In this document: piece by piece, positions 34,001-45,769 of the stretch
Position numbering within the stretch: position 1 is the first letter of the stretch
Layout of the letters: every line of letters begins with the position of its first letter
NCBI GenBank assembly: GCA_029582265.1
Contig: CM055816.1
Location: forward strand, 35,641,220-35,705,219
Direction: 5' to 3'
Source: Zoroaster sp. YZ-2022
Lineage: Eukaryota; Echinodermata; Asteroidea; Forcipulatida; Zoroasteridae
DNA: 64,000 nt
The notes under the pieces: generated by a model
Databases searched by the model: none
What the model saw: only the letters and a program-made list of their open reading frames with translations
What the model was told of the DNA's origin: nothing
Translations under genes and position numbers: made by a program

Positions 34001-35422
34001 GTCAAGTGGTCTGTGTGATTTTGTTTAACATTCAATCAGACCGTTGTCTTTGCATTCATCGTGTCTGATTTTCTGACTACCGGACAGAAGTCATTATGAA
34101 AAAACACCATCTATTCTGAAAATGAGTCTTACTTTGATTCTCATAGAGCTGTGTATTAGACAATCAAAAGATGGCTGCTGAGTGCCAATCAGACCGTTGT
34201 TCCGACATACCATTCCTGATCATACATGCAAGCTATATATTTGCCGGGTTGGTACTCATCAGGTAAAGATGATTATCTTCTACAGACTATGATCGCATCA
34301 TGGCATTGCTTCCTAATTTCAAATAGAAGGGAATTGAACTATTGAGGACAAAGTATTGCGCAGTAAATGTGTATCATTTACTGCGTACAATATTAAAGAC
34401 CTTCAGGAATTAATATTTTCTTGATTTCAGGTTGGCGAGTTATCCTGTGCCGATAATGTATTAAATTAATACATGACAATTATGACATTTTTGTGTAGAT
34501 TAACTTCAAATAATACATTTAAACACCTGTAAGATCAAAATTAATCATTAGTTTCTAACAATAGTGGTTTAATTGTCATATTACAACACATTGGGACCAA
34601 TAAAGACAATATAATATATCTTTGTTCATTGCTATCACGACTCACAAAAATGGGCAAAATACCCTAATTTCAAAATGCTGCCTCACCATGAAGGAGAAGA
34701 GTCTCCAAAACGAAATTTGGTACAGATGTAGATTAGACGTGTATTAACAAATGGTGTAAGTATCAAGTTGGTGGGTAAGTGTTGCCAAGATCAAAGGTCA
34801 CCGAGAATTTCGGTATTTTTTTCGATACTTTTTGTGTCTGGAACCAAATTTGGAGCCTTGCCAAAAATTTATTAAATGAGTAAGGGCTCTATCCTTGCTT
34901 GGGGGTAACCACATGTGTCTATATAATACAGATATGCAATATGAAGCTTTTCTGATTATCAATCATGAGTATTAGGGGGGTCTGAAAATGGAAATTAATT
35001 TTATCGGCAGAATAAATTAGTGTTTTGAGCAGACTATAGAGAGAAAGGGGGTGAGATACACTTGTTTTGAGGCCAGATTTGAGTTATTTGGGTGACAGTC
35101 ACCCTAGGTACCAATTATCAGCTTTGTATCTTATTTTAAAGGTGCTCTAAAGGGCATTTGAAAACGCAAAATATTCAATGACGCGAATCGTGCGCACTGG
35201 AAGGGGGGTAGCACCCCAACTTTGACGGGCCGTATTTCCGAAACGACTTGGAGTTGGAATTTCTTATTTTGCATGTGTTCATTATACCCATAGATGAATG
35301 TTAGAAATGAATTTCAGCCAAATCTGAGAGGTGACCTGTACCAATTTTCAGAATATTGGTTGATTTGACACGGAATGACCCCTGTTATTATTCTATAATG
35401 TATATAATAATGTACTGTATAT
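34001..35422. other. Non-coding stretch, probable old interspersed repeat
   Basis: No gene. The passage 34630-35400 ('gaaggagaagagtctccaaa', 'gtcaccctaggtacca') reads like a single old repeat unit with GC-richer text than its surroundings, but no boundaries or termini are visible. Confidence 0.35.
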
Positions 35423-35763
35423 CGTGTTATTGCTTGGGCAATATAGCATGATAATATCAAATATCACGATACCTTTTTTTTTTATTCAATTACGATATCA
35501 AGAACCTATTCAAGTTATCGAGATATTGGCAAATCGTGATTTAAAAAAAAATATCGTTAAAAAAAAATTGCCATTGTGAGTCAAGTCAGAAATTCCATGG
35601 GAACAAAAATTGGGACAATCATTTCAGCTTTTAGAAGTGAGAAACAAAAGCGAACTACTTTAGAAGTACATACATGTACATGCTATATAAACAAATTTGC
35701 GATTTATTGTGACACTTGTAGAAGGGTACGTAATTAGCTCTAAAGCAATCATGCGTGAATGAA
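35423..35763. mobile_element. Left part of a CGATAT inverted-repeat element (interrupted)
   Basis: Collinear with the first 300 bases of the complete copy at 40419-40830: 'atcacgatacc', 'tatcaagaacc', 'ttatcgagatattggcaaat' and 'gctctaaagcaat'. The right part of the element resumes at about 37637. Confidence 0.55.
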
Positions 35764-37636
35764 AAAAAAACTAATTTCTACTCAATTGAGAATTTCACAT
35801 GGTGTAGGTATGTGACAACAAATTTCAAGTTTGAGCAATGTGAAACAAAATCCAACAAAATGAAACAAAATCCATTGAAAAGAGCTTTAAAAATACTTTA
35901 AAATGGTGTAAAAACTTTCTTCTCTGTGGAGTGAATATTAACAGTTAACAAATTTTGAAGTTAAATACCCATTAATTGCCCTCACCATTTATAAGAAAAC
36001 ATAAGAAAGATTGTGACCCAAACTGAGGCTTTTTGTGAATCAATATTTCGTAACTCTCTTAATGCTCAACATATTGAAATGATTTCATCAGTGAAGAAAG
36101 ACCATTGAAAACACTTAAGAAATTAATTAATTAATTAATTAATTAATTACTGTTGAGCAGACATATACAGTGTAGCGATCCTTCAATACAAAGCTGGGCC
36201 CCTTTTCTTTTTTGGTGGCATTGTCTTTCACTAATGTTCAAAGAGATAATGCAGAATAGGAAATGCTATCAAATCAGTATGATAATTTAAGTCACACAAT
36301 CAGTTGATTTAAAAAATGTATATTTTTCACATTTGGATACTTAGAAGAAAAAAAGTGTGGTAATAAAGGTTTTCTTTAATATTAAATGTTTAGATTTTTT
36401 TGTGAAAGACGAGAGTGTTGACAAGTGTTTATTTGTAGGGCCTAATCTTATTGTATAATCTTTTATTCTATTCTTAGTATTTGAGCAGCTGTGATTTCAA
36501 AAATCAAAATATAAAAATGGGAGCAGCCGATTCCAAAAGTGTCAGTAAAATTAACCTAAACTTGCCATTGCAACAGCGATGAACCAACAGACCTTTTCTA
36601 TGGTAAAAAATTAATAAAGAAAATGGGCTATAAATTGGAGTGAATGGAAAAAATTGTATTTTTAACATTAATTTAATTCCCATTTTCACTGGAGAGAGAG
36701 GGGGAGGGTGATAAAAAATATTAAAAGGGGAAATTCAAAAACAAGACAAAAGAACAAAGAAAAATTAGAAAAAACATTAAAGCGTAAAAAATAAAAATGC
36801 TGTGTTTCCGGTAACATTTTTTTTAGGCCTAAGCATAGGGAAAAAAAACCAAAACAAGAGAAAAACAAGGAAAAGGAAAACAAAATGGTCATTGTAAACA
36901 TCACGTATCGGCATTAGCCAATCACATTGCGAGAAATATGTGACCAAACCAGCATCCGAAAAACTCCCAAAACAAGCCATTAATTAAAATCCATCATCAT
37001 ACACTTCATAAATGCATCATTTTGATAAAACACCACAGATTATATATAATTTCATGATTTTTACTTTGAATGCATTTTTGGCGATAAATAATAAATCATT
37101 AACGTATATTTTGAAGGAAAATTGTACGACGATATTGCACTGAAATTTTCAATCGCGTCTACCGACTTCGGCAGGGCCAGTAAGTACTTTGGCGGAGCCA
37201 GTAAATACCCCTGCAGAACGATAGATTTGGCTAAGATTGGGCACAAATGTAGAGTAATGTGTGCGCTACAAGGTGCATAACCTTTAAAAACAGATCTATA
37301 CTCGCATTCAAGAAAAAAAATCAATGAAAAATCGAGCTAAAAGTTTGGATGATAACTTTCGCACCTTCTGAGTATTGCACACCAAAATTTCAAGATCCGG
37401 GATGAAGGGGAACTTGTGTACTACGTCATCAGGTAGGTCTTGTTCCCAACAGCCCTAGTGCATACAAGCTATGCGCGATCGTCAGAACACATCGCAGCCC
37501 GACTGATTAAAAGGCCGTGCACAAAGGCCGAAACGTGAACTTGATTCGCGATGCATATTCACATACCTACATGGTGTCAACGCAATTAGTCTTACTTGTC
37601 GTCCTCACCATGCAAAGCTACAAGTTTACCTAATCG
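35764..37636. mobile_element. About 1.9-kb insertion inside the CGATAT element
   Basis: The left edge reads 'ttcacatggtgtaggtatgt' and the right edge 'cacatacctacatggtgtca' followed by 'cgcaattagtcttac'. These are inverted relative to each other and related to the foldback family at 52526. The interior is A/T-rich, includes a perfect (attaatta) run near 36120 and has no convincing gene. The boundaries are inferred by comparison with the uninterrupted copy at 40.4-40.8 kb. Confidence 0.4.
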
Positions 37637-37715
37637 TAGTACTATCGAAAATCGCAATATACGTATGTTTGCCGATATATTGTGGATGAAAAAAAATCAA
37701 TATCGCCCAAGCTTA
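37637..37715. mobile_element. Right part of the interrupted CGATAT element
   Basis: 'actatcgaaaatcgcaatat', 'gtttgccgatatattgtgga' and 'aatatcgcccaagctta' match 40758-40830 of the complete copy. Confidence 0.55.
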
Positions 37716-37849
37716 TATATCATCTTTTATTGTGTGTTGGGGAAAAACAAAGAAATGAATTATTGCTAGGGACATGTACATGTACATGCTGTAGAAAATG
37801 TGTGTTCAAGGCTTTGAAATGTACTTCAAGTCATCAAGATCTGCGTGCA

Positions 37850-37990
37850 CAATGTGCTTTCATGATGTGCGTTCACGATGTGTGTTCACGATGTGTGTTC
37901 ACGATGTGTGTTCACGATGTGTGTTCACGATGTGCATTCACAATATGCATTCACAATGTGCTTTCAATATATGCACTTTGCAGATGTTCG
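37850..37990. repeat. 13-bp minisatellite (GTTCACGATGTGT)n
   Basis: Five near-perfect 13-base units are followed by three or more diverged ones (TTCACAATATGCA). They give Cys/Ser/Arg-rich frames in every phase on the plus strand, which are artefacts. The array lies about 150 bases upstream of the membrane exon. Confidence 0.85.
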
Positions 37991-38145
37991 TTCAAGGCTT
38001 CAAGATGTGGGTTCACATGTTTCCTTTTGAAATTGATTCCTGGTTTGAAAGTAAATTTCCATTTTTTTTTCAATGAGAATAGAGGGATTATCATAATCAA
38101 ACTTGAATATTGAGTGTATTTCCCCCCGTTTATTTCATTTTGTAG

Positions 38146-38289
38146 TCGCAAACAAAGGTCCAGTCTGCCTTACCAATAACATTGTTATTGTCATCGCAGT
38201 AGGTGTAGGAGGAGGCATCATCCTGGCTATGATCATTTTCCTCATTGTATATCTGAGGAACACATCACCTAAACATCTAAACACAAAAG
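38146..38289 (+). CDS. Transmembrane exon of a single-pass receptor-like protein
   Basis: The acceptor 'tttatttcattttgtag' and donor 'gtaaat' bound a 144-base exon that enters and leaves in phase 1. Its 48 residues consist of a short outer stretch (VANKGPVCLTNN, with one Cys), a membrane helix of about 25 residues (IVIVIAVGVGGGIILAM and onward to FLIVYL) and a basic stop-transfer edge (RNTSPKHLNTK). A Gly-rich helix followed by Arg/Lys is typical of type I receptor exons. The extracellular exons must lie upstream, and I could not find them within the window. The following microexons fit its phase. The protein family is not recognised. Confidence 0.7.
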
Positions 38290-38499
38290 GTAAATGGTAC
38301 CTTCTCCGTAATGGGTCTACATGTACCTGCGGGATGGTATCCCTGATTTTTTTCTAGGGGAGTACTATTTGGGTTATTCATATGATGTATTGGTCCAGAC
38401 TGACACGCAAGGTCTCAAAAGGAAGCAGTGCAGTCTGGGAGGGTTATCCGGCATGTGAGAGAACTGTAACTCGTGCGCGCACCCAAGCGTTTAGTGCAG

Positions 38500-38676
38500 A
38501 TGGTCCGTCTGTGTCTCTAGTTTAAAATTGCGTCTAGTTAAGGTGGGGGGGGGGGTTAAAGAGAAGCACTGTACAGTGAAGTACCACAGTCACGCCCAGG
38601 ATTCGAACCCACATTCTGACGACTCAGACATCAGAACACAAGTCTGATGCGCTAGACCACTCGGCCGTGGCACCCC
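38500..38676 (-). mobile_element. tRNA-derived SINE (minus strand)
   Basis: On the minus strand the head reads GGTGCCACGGCCGAGTGG (RNA polymerase III box A region), followed by the box B GGGTTCGAATCC at 38610-38599. The 3' acceptor arm does not close with the 5' arm, and the sequence runs on into a non-tRNA body ('gtggtacttcactgtacagt'), so it is a SINE and not a functional tRNA. A run of G/C follows near 38545. Confidence 0.75.
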
Positions 38677-38849
38677 AGATTCCTTATCATGATTTGGTTA
38701 TTACAATGTACATTGTATTTTCATTCAGAACATAAAAATCAAATCAAAAGTATTTTAAGATCATTTAACACAAATACTCAGTATATTAGCGCATGATTGG
38801 TATTGAGTGTCATCATGATTACTTAAAGTTGTACAGTCCTGGATCTAGA

Positions 38850-39195
38850 CGGGTGGCCAGAGTAAACAGGTGGCCACAGTAAACAGGTGGCCTAATAAAA
38901 CAGGTGGCCTAATAAAACAGGTGGCCTAATAGGTGACCACAATTATCATTTGGCCATAAATGACAGGTGGTCTCAGTCTCAATTAGCATTGGCCACAATG
39001 GACAGGTAGTCACAATAGACAGGTGACCACATACAGTAAACATTTGGCCATAAATGACAGGTGGTCTCAGTATCAATTAGCATTGGCCACAATGGACAGG
39101 TAGTCACAATAGACAGGTGACCACAGTGAACATTTGGCCATAAATGGCAGGTGGTCTCGGTCGCAATTAGCACTGGCCACAGTATGGCCATAATG
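38850..39195. repeat. Compound minisatellite of ACAGGTGGCC words
   Basis: It opens with five short units ('aaacaggtggcc'), then has two long units of about 115 bases that share 'aacatttggccataaatgac' and 'ggacaggtagtcacaataga'. The minus-strand frame 39209-38979 simply reads this repetition (Cys/His/Leu/Trp) and is not a gene. It lies in the intron between the membrane exon and the first microexon. A few ACAGGTGGCC words recur at 43070-43110. Confidence 0.8.
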
Positions 39196-39296
39196 GGACA
39201 GGTATACATTCTTTACCTTTAATACATGTACCTACATGTACATTGTTATATAAAAACCTTACTTATCTTATGTTTGTTTGTGTGTTTTTTTTACAG

Positions 39297-39321
39297 ACAG
39301 TGACAGCATGGAACTTGCAGG
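39297..39321 (+). CDS. 25-bp microexon following the membrane exon
   Basis: The acceptor 'tgtttttttttacag' and donor 'gtaaat' bound 25 bases that enter in phase 1 and exit in phase 2, encoding the acidic DSDSMELAG. The phases fit the upstream membrane exon and the exon at 43864 exactly, which is the main evidence that it is real. It would lie just inside the membrane. Confidence 0.55.
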
Positions 39322-39824
39322 GTAAATTATGATCATTACTCTGTCTTGTTGTGATTACTTTGTGTATGTGCCTGTGTGTCACTACGAGTATGTCTAAGGT
39401 GTAAACAGAGGACTTATAACAAAAGAGAACAATGGGTTCTCGGTTGGCGTTTATTGTTAGCAAATGTCCTCGGTTGAAAAACGTGTACAAATCTAATGGG
39501 AGAAGCCTCAAAAAGTTTTAAGTCCAACAGCAAAGAGAACAAAAGAGGCGAACAATAGGAGGTCCTCAGTTTACACCTTAGACAAGATGTGTATGTTTGT
39601 GTATACATATATCTGTCCATCTGTTCCCTTCTTGGTAGTCTGTGTTTCAAATCAGTCTCACACGGCCGTACAAATTCATCAGCAGTGGGCAGATGTTAGT
39701 TTTGTCACTAAGGCGAGCCAAGTCACCACCCCCATCCCTCCATTTATTGTGTCTTGCAAGTATTCGACGTAGACAGTAACCAACCAATTTGTAATTCTCG
39801 GCTTATTAACTGTTCACCTATTAA

Positions 39825-40261
39825 CCCTCCTACTTCTGGTGCCTTTTTCAGACAAGTTGGTGCACCATTTGAAACCATTCGTTTTGTGAAACACACCAAG
39901 GTGTAGTGTATCCACCATTCAAAACCATTTGAATGATTTATAAGCCACTGTGTATTATATTCACCATTTGAAACCATTCGGCTATGGAAACACACCAAGG
40001 TGTAGTGTACCCACCATTCAAAACCATTTGAATGATTTATTAGCCACTGTGTATTATATTCACCATTTGAAACCATTCGGCTATGGAAACACACCAAGGT
40101 GTAGTGTATCCACCATTCAAAAACCATTTGAATGGATTTGAATGGTAGTCAAGCTTGCTACCAACACTTTTCAAATGGTATCACCATGTCTGTACAAAAC
40201 CAATGGCCATTTTGGTAAGTGGAAATTTTGAGTGTCTTTGATTGTTAAACCTATAGGAGGG
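39825..40261. mobile_element. TTAA-flanked element with CCCTCCTAC ends, copy 1, with internal tandem repeat
   Basis: TTAA at 39821-39824 and 40262-40265; the termini are CCCTCCTACTTCTGG and the inverse CCTATAGGAGGG. The interior holds two and a half units of about 110 bases ('aaggtgtagtgtatccacca', 'aaaccatttgaatgattta'), which produce the periodic minus-strand frame 40127-39744. That frame is an artefact. Confidence 0.75.
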
Positions 40262-40418
40262 TTAATAGAGGGAGGTACATAGTATGTATTCCAGGCCTCG
40301 ATCTTAAGGCTGTGCGTTTTCGGTTATTTCAGGAACCGGGTACCCTTAAACAAATTTATAAAAACACGTAAATACTCCTGTTTTTCAATAAATGTGGACT
40401 GATTGTAATAATTTCCAC

Positions 40419-40830
40419 TAAGTTTGGGCGATAACACGATAATATCGAATATCGCGATACCTATTTTTATTCGATTACAATATCAAGAACCTTTTTAAGT
40501 TATCGAGATATCGGCAAATCGCAATTAAAAAAATATATCGCGATTAAACAAAAAATCGCCATTGTGAGCACTTCAGAAATTCCATGGAAACAAAATTAGA
40601 ACAGTCTTTTGAGCATTTGGAAGTGAGATACAAAAGCGAACTACTTCAGAAGTACATACACGCTCTGCAAATGAATTTGCGATATATTGTGACGCTTGTA
40701 GAAGGGTACATACCTGTGGTTATTGGCTCTAAAGCAATGAATGAAATAATAATTGCGATATTATCGAAAATCGCGATATATGTTTGCCGATATATCGTGG
40801 ATGAAAAAAATCGATATCCCCCAAGCTTAA
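40419..40830. mobile_element. Inverted-repeat element rich in CGATAT words, complete copy
   Basis: The left end 'aagtttgggcgataacacga' and right end 'tcgatatcccccaagctt' are imperfect inverted repeats. The interior has several internal palindromes (ATATCGCGATAT-like). The 124-codon frame at 40584-40958 crosses the right end and is not conserved in the copy at 35.4 kb. Confidence 0.6.
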
Positions 40831-42340
40831 TTTCCACGACTTGTAGCATCCCCATTCCCTACACACAAACAAAATTCATGTGTCCCACACCTTCCACTAA
40901 TCCAATAACTGTGAACAATAGGCACAAATACCAACTCGTGATACATGTACTTGGATGACAGCAGTCAACCCAAAACAAACAAGATACATCAAATTAAGTG
41001 AAAGTCAGTCGGCAAACTTCTAAAGCCTTTTTAGCCAAGTGTTCTCGAGACAATTGTGCGGCTGAAATGTTCAGTCGGAATTTTTAAAGAGTCGTTTTAC
41101 GGGTAATTGGAACCGAAAAATAAGGATGTATTACTCATAAAACCTGTGAAGTTGGTACAGGTATCATTCATCATGCAGTATTATTTTATCCTGGAGTGCT
41201 TTCATCTTAGATAAAACAGGAAATGTTGAATTTACCCAAATTTGTACATCCAGCAACTTTTAAAACGTTTTGAGGCTTTGTATGGTGGATAATCAATATC
41301 GCTTCGGTTAATTTCCTTTTGTAAAACACAAAACCTAACAACAACAACAATAATGGTTAATCTCCTTTTGTAAAACACAAAACCCAGCAACAACAACAAC
41401 AACAACAAAAATTTGTAGTAGTTTTGTTTGTAGTTTTCTCAAAAACCTTGTCACCTTTTGTGATGTAACTACGTGTTCATTAGTTTAATGATATATTTCT
41501 TCAACAACAGAGGGTTATATTGAACACACATTACCAAATACCAATGTTGTAACTTTCCCTTAATTGCAACATTTCAAAACGTGCTGTTTATTTATGGTAA
41601 ACACTTGCAGTTTCACTTTTTCGACACTAAATGTTGAAATGAGAAAGTAGACGAGAAGATGGTCTAACGTCCTGAGAATTTCTTTGTTTATTTTAATTCA
41701 TTTTCATAATCATCTTTCCTAAAGGGGAGGGTACTTGTACAGTCTACAACATTCTTATTTTGGAATCATATAAAATTTTGAAACATACATGTACTTTAAA
41801 ATGAACCAAAAGGGAACATTTCCTTGTACCACGTCCTGTTTTTTCCAGTTGCAACATTTTCCAAATGTCCCGTTTATTTTTTGATAAATACTTTGTTTCA
41901 CTCTTTTCAACTATGAACATTGAAATAAGATAGACCTTGCAGATGGATTATCTAATGTCTTGTAATAAAAAATCTTGATTCATAGTCATAGGTGGACCTT
42001 AAAGTGCCTATGAAATGCAAATGTATGTATACATATTTAGACAAATAGCAGTGCTTCTGGACAGTTTACACAACAAGTTTAACTGATTGGTAACTAAACA
42101 CTCAGTTGACAAGACAACACAAACAATTGAGATGAGGACAAAATGCACAAATCATCCATAATTATCTGGTCAATGGTCAAACTGTGACATCACTGTTGCA
42201 CGTGAATGATATGCAAATTATCATTAGTGCAGACCAAAAATTCCATAAATAGGTATCAAAACACAAATTATAAATTAAGTGATGGAGTATTCATATCATT
42301 TTCGGTTTGAGGTAATACTATGTGTTTATGTACATGGAGT
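40831..42340. other. Intron/intergenic, no gene seen
   Basis: A/T-rich with a local duplication at 41320-41405 ('cttttgtaaaacacaaaacc' twice, each followed by CAA repeats) and several diverged repetitions of 'gtccxgtttattt' with 'gtaaacactt' at 41580-41900 and 43560-43590. No exon is supported. Confidence 0.4.
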
Positions 42341-42711
42341 GCCATGGTTGAGTGGTTTAGTGGATCGGATTTGTGTTCTGATGGCCGAGTCGTCAGAATG
42401 TGGGTTCGAATCCCAGCCTCGACCGGGGTGCTTATGTCCTTGAGCAAGGCACTTTACCATAATTGCTTCTCTCCACCCAGGGGTAAATGGGTACCTGTGA
42501 GGGCAGAGTTGGTTGTTGTGTTTGATTAGCCCCCATATGCGCTGAAATGGCATCAATTGAGCTGTATACTCCCCAGGGAGCTGAGATGGTTTCAGGAATG
42601 ATTTATGAGCCTGATGAGCAGGAGTAATATTGTAATGCGCCTTGAGCACCAGTTTAGTGGATACGTGCACTATATAAGTTCACATTATTATTATTATTAT
42701 TATTATGTCAA
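42341..42711 (+). mobile_element. tRNA-derived SINE, full length, with (ATT)n tail
   Basis: The head 'atgccatggttgagtggttt' contains box A, and box B GGGTTCGAATCCC is at 42402-42414. A tRNA-unrelated body includes 'gagcaaggcactttaccata'. The 3' end, 'gcgccttgagcaccagttt', 'actatataagttcac', then seven ATT units, is shared with the fragment at 44702-44800. No coding function; the 69- and 114-codon frames over it are shadows. Confidence 0.85.
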
Positions 42712-43217
42712 CTATCGCTAAGTGAGGTACAGGTTCTAAAAAGATGTCTTTGGATAAGAGCATGCTAATCGAAGAGAACAGAAGAGAAGACCCCATGAAG
42801 TCCCTGTGGTTCTCCCTGAACCACACTCTCATGACAGTTGAGAAATAATTTATTTTCTACATAGGGGTATGAACATTTTCTCAATTTTTGAGGCCTCTCT
42901 GAACCACCATACTTTGTGAGTGGAAAATTTGATCTGGTTCCAATAATCGTATCACGTATATCAGTGGTTGGCAAACAATAAAAAAATAAAAAAATGTTGA
43001 AGCCGACCTGTGACCAGAAACCAGAGAGCTTTGTTTGGCCTTACCTGTGAAAGTTCAGTTATAATAGACAGTGAACAGGTGGCCACATTGAACAGGTGGA
43101 CAGAATAATGTACATGGATACAGAGTTTTTCATGTTTCGAACTTAAAAATTACTACAACATTGTTATTTAGTAATGTACAATGTATGTTCATTTCAACCA
43201 TCTAATTTTTATATATA
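42712..43217. other. Intron, no gene seen
   Basis: No exon or complete repeat is identified. 'gtgaacaggtggccacattg' near 43073 is a stray piece of the minisatellite family of 38.9 kb. Confidence 0.4.
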
Positions 43218-43489
43218 TACTACTCAAAACAATTTAGGGAACACCGTAATAATCTCAGTTAAAGCAAGATCATTTATTTCAGATAAACACAATGTTTTAC
43301 AGCTAGAATTGATGAGAAACAACTGCACAATGAAACAGATGATAAAGGATGCATTTAGTGATTACACATTTCATGACATGACTACTGAAAGAGAGGGGGG
43401 GGGGTTGCAAATGAAAATCCTGGTTCATGGAACATTTCAATAACGGGTGCAGTAAATCCGGTGTTCTCTAAATTGTTTTGAGTAGGATA
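43218..43489. mobile_element. Mariner-like miniature element, about 270 bp
   Basis: The termini are TACTACTCAAAACAATTTAG at the left and, reversed, CTACTCAAAACAATTTAG at the right, each leading to GAACACCG. They lie in TA-repeat flanks, as expected for TA-targeting elements. The interior ('catttcatgacatgactact', a G-run, 'catggaacatttcaa') matches the right-hand part of the element at 61236-62518 in reverse. The frame at 43174-43443 lies over it and is spurious. Confidence 0.75.
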
Positions 43490-43863
43490 TATATAACTTA
43501 CCAAACAGGAACTTTTCCTTGTATTACGTCCTGTTTCTTTCCTGTTAATGCAACTTTTCAAATGTCCTGTTTATTTTAGGTAAACACCCATTACTTGATT
43601 ATAAAACTGACCTGTGAAAGTTTAATTATAATACGAGCTCGTGTTTTAGATGAAACGATAATAACTGTTACAGTTTTTGATTTTGTGTTTTTGTTAAATA
43701 AAATTGACAATTCAACTTTTAAATGAAATTTTGCGCATAAATTACATATTTTTCTACTTTTGTATTTAAATGTTATGTGCACAAATCATGATAATTTTTT
43801 TGTTTGATAAGTTGTTTGTGTTTATATTCACCTCAGAATTTTTCATCTGACCTTTAATTTTAG

Positions 43864-43907
43864 TTCTGGGGAAAATTGTCGTGTTAACGAAGGACTACAA
43901 AGCAACG
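43864..43907 (+). CDS. 44-bp microexon, cytoplasmic tail
   Basis: The acceptor 'cctttaattttag' and a consensus donor 'gtaagt' bound 44 bases. Entry in phase 2 and exit in phase 1 fit the preceding 25-bp exon, giving SGENCRVNEGLQSN. No motif is known to me. Support rests on splice signals and phase agreement. Confidence 0.55.
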
Positions 43908-44701
43908 GTAAGTTTCCTTTAACTTCCAAAAATATTTCTGAATGTGATTGTTTTATGTTTGATTATTTTGTTGTTTGTTTTGTATCGTATTTGTTTTAAT
44001 TGAATGAATGTGATCAGTGATTTATCACACAGTTTAGATTTCATGTTTCAGGTTTATTCTTTCTCCGCAGAGTCCAAATTAAATATCAAAGTACATTTTA
44101 ACATAGTAATATAAAATGAAACTAAGTGAATCTGCAGAAGGGGCCCATTAGAAGCAAAGCTTATATGTACAATGTACATGTGTGTAGTTGGGTCCCTATA
44201 TGCAGGCACGGGCAGAGAATAACAATGAAAAAGATTACCAAGTTCCCTGAACATTCTGCATAAGATACAAATGGAGACACAGACAAAGGACAAAACAACA
44301 CTCACAAAGGTGGAATCTGATCAATATCTACTTACACCCATGTAGTAGAACAGATTTGTAAGAGCGTTTAAAAATCTCGAGAACGAGAACGAGAACAAGA
44401 ACGAGAACGAGACCAACAAAAAGTGGTCTCAATACCTACAACAATGGTAACGGAAAGCTACCGACTTGAAAATAAAATTCACTTACAGCTCGGCACAATG
44501 TTTTGAGGAATCTTGAGGAATCAAGAGATGAAGACATTGTGCAGAGTAATCATTGAGTATATGTACATGTACTTGCGGCCGAGTTAGTTATTTTCTTTTA
44601 TATCTATGTGAACATCCCAAATGGAACTCAAGTACATTTGTGTACAGCACATGTATAATTTGGCATCAAGTACGCCCCATTCTGTGATGGGATGTTACAT
44701 C
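43908..44701. other. Intron, no gene seen
   Basis: A short GAGAAC tandem run lies at 44370-44412 (gaacgagaacgagaacaaga). No exon is seen. Confidence 0.4.
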
Positions 44702-44830
44702 ATACCCTCCTTATAATAACAACAATAATACTAATAATACAGAAGATTTATAATGCGCACATATCCACCAAGATGTGCTCAAGGCGCTTTACAGTAAACA
44801 AGAAATCATACAATAACATAACAATACAAT
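44702..44830 (-). mobile_element. SINE 3' fragment
   Basis: On the minus strand 'aaagcgccttgagcac' and 'ggatatgtgcgcattataaa' followed by ATT repeats match the 3' end of the SINE at 42341-42711. Confidence 0.6.
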
Positions 44831-45765
44831 AGCAAATGCAATATAATACTAAACAAAAAGATAAATGCATAAATGAATGTTAGTAGTCCTTATAGGCAGT
44901 ACACAAAATATGAGTTTTTTAGTTTTTCTTGAAGGAGTAAACAGTTTGATGGAAGGTAATTTCTCACCATAATTCATTTAATTATTTAAAACAAATGATG
45001 GGTATTCTTTGTATCATCACCTTTTGTATCAAATATACCGTATCTATTAACATTTTGAACATTTCAACAAAGGAGAATTACTAATGGTGCATAGTCAGCC
45101 TGTAATAAAGTGTAATCATTGTAATTTGATCTGAAATCTCTTATCTCTTTGGGAACATACATGCATGTGTACATGTATGTCATTTACGTACGTATACATG
45201 TATGTAGTTTGTTTTTGTGTGATTTATTTGCAGTTGGTCATCTTGACCATCATTTTAGTTTCAGTACGAATTGTTGTCTTAGTCGGTTTCATTACGAATT
45301 GGAATTTTGAAATGTTGGCAGCTATGTACATGCATGTGTACATGTATGTCATTTATCTCTCATCTCTTGATAATAAACATTGATGACCATGTTTATTTAG
45401 ACTGAAAATAGTTCAATTGCTTTGTTTTACATTACCCTTGTTCTGCGTAAAAATACAAATATGCAGCAGGTAGTTCCTTGTTTTTATGTTTTTATTTTGC
45501 AGTGTTTACATTTGATCCTTGAAAGGAAAAGACAACATTGGTATTTGGTAATGTATTTTCATTTCAAACCCTCGACATGATGAAATATACATGTACCATA
45601 AAAACTGTTATAAAAGTCTCCCCATAATACAATGATGAAAGAATAATATAATTTACATGTAGTTGCTTACATGTACATGTACATGTTTGAGGAAAACATA
45701 TTTTTTTTATTGAAAACAAAATTGCCAGAAGGCAACCTTTTAAATTTATGATTCCTGTTTTATCT
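44831..45765. other. Intron with simple repeats
   Basis: There are several ACATGTACATGT runs (45150-45200, 45320-45350, 45670-45690). 'catgcatgtgtacatgtatg' appears twice (45160 and 45330), marking a local duplication of about 170 bases. A weak acceptor 'gatttatttgcag' at 45234 opens a phase-1 frame, but its donor is poor and I do not call an exon. Confidence 0.4.
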
Positions 45766-45769
45766 TTAA

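Noticed and set aside
37850..37990. CRISPR-like array because of regularly spaced short repeats
   Set aside because: Units are directly adjacent 13-mers without unique spacers, in a eukaryotic intron; it is a minisatellite.
38599..38676. Possible functional tRNA gene on the minus strand
   Set aside because: Box A and B are present but the acceptor arm does not close and the sequence continues into a SINE body; a similar SINE with an ATT tail lies at 42.3 kb.
38850..39195. CRISPR-like or zinc-finger-like array (Cys/His-rich minus frame)
   Set aside because: The frame follows ACAGGTGGCC minisatellite units; Cys and His positions do not match any finger spacing.
39744..40127. Periodic 127-codon minus frame that looked like a repeat protein
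   Set aside because: It reads tandem DNA units of about 110 bases inside a TTAA-bounded element, is not conserved in other copies of the family, and has no independent support.
45229..45263. Possible exon after 'gatttatttgcag' reading VGHLDHHFSF in phase 1
   Set aside because: The donor is 'gtacga' and there is no paralogous or phase evidence beyond chance.
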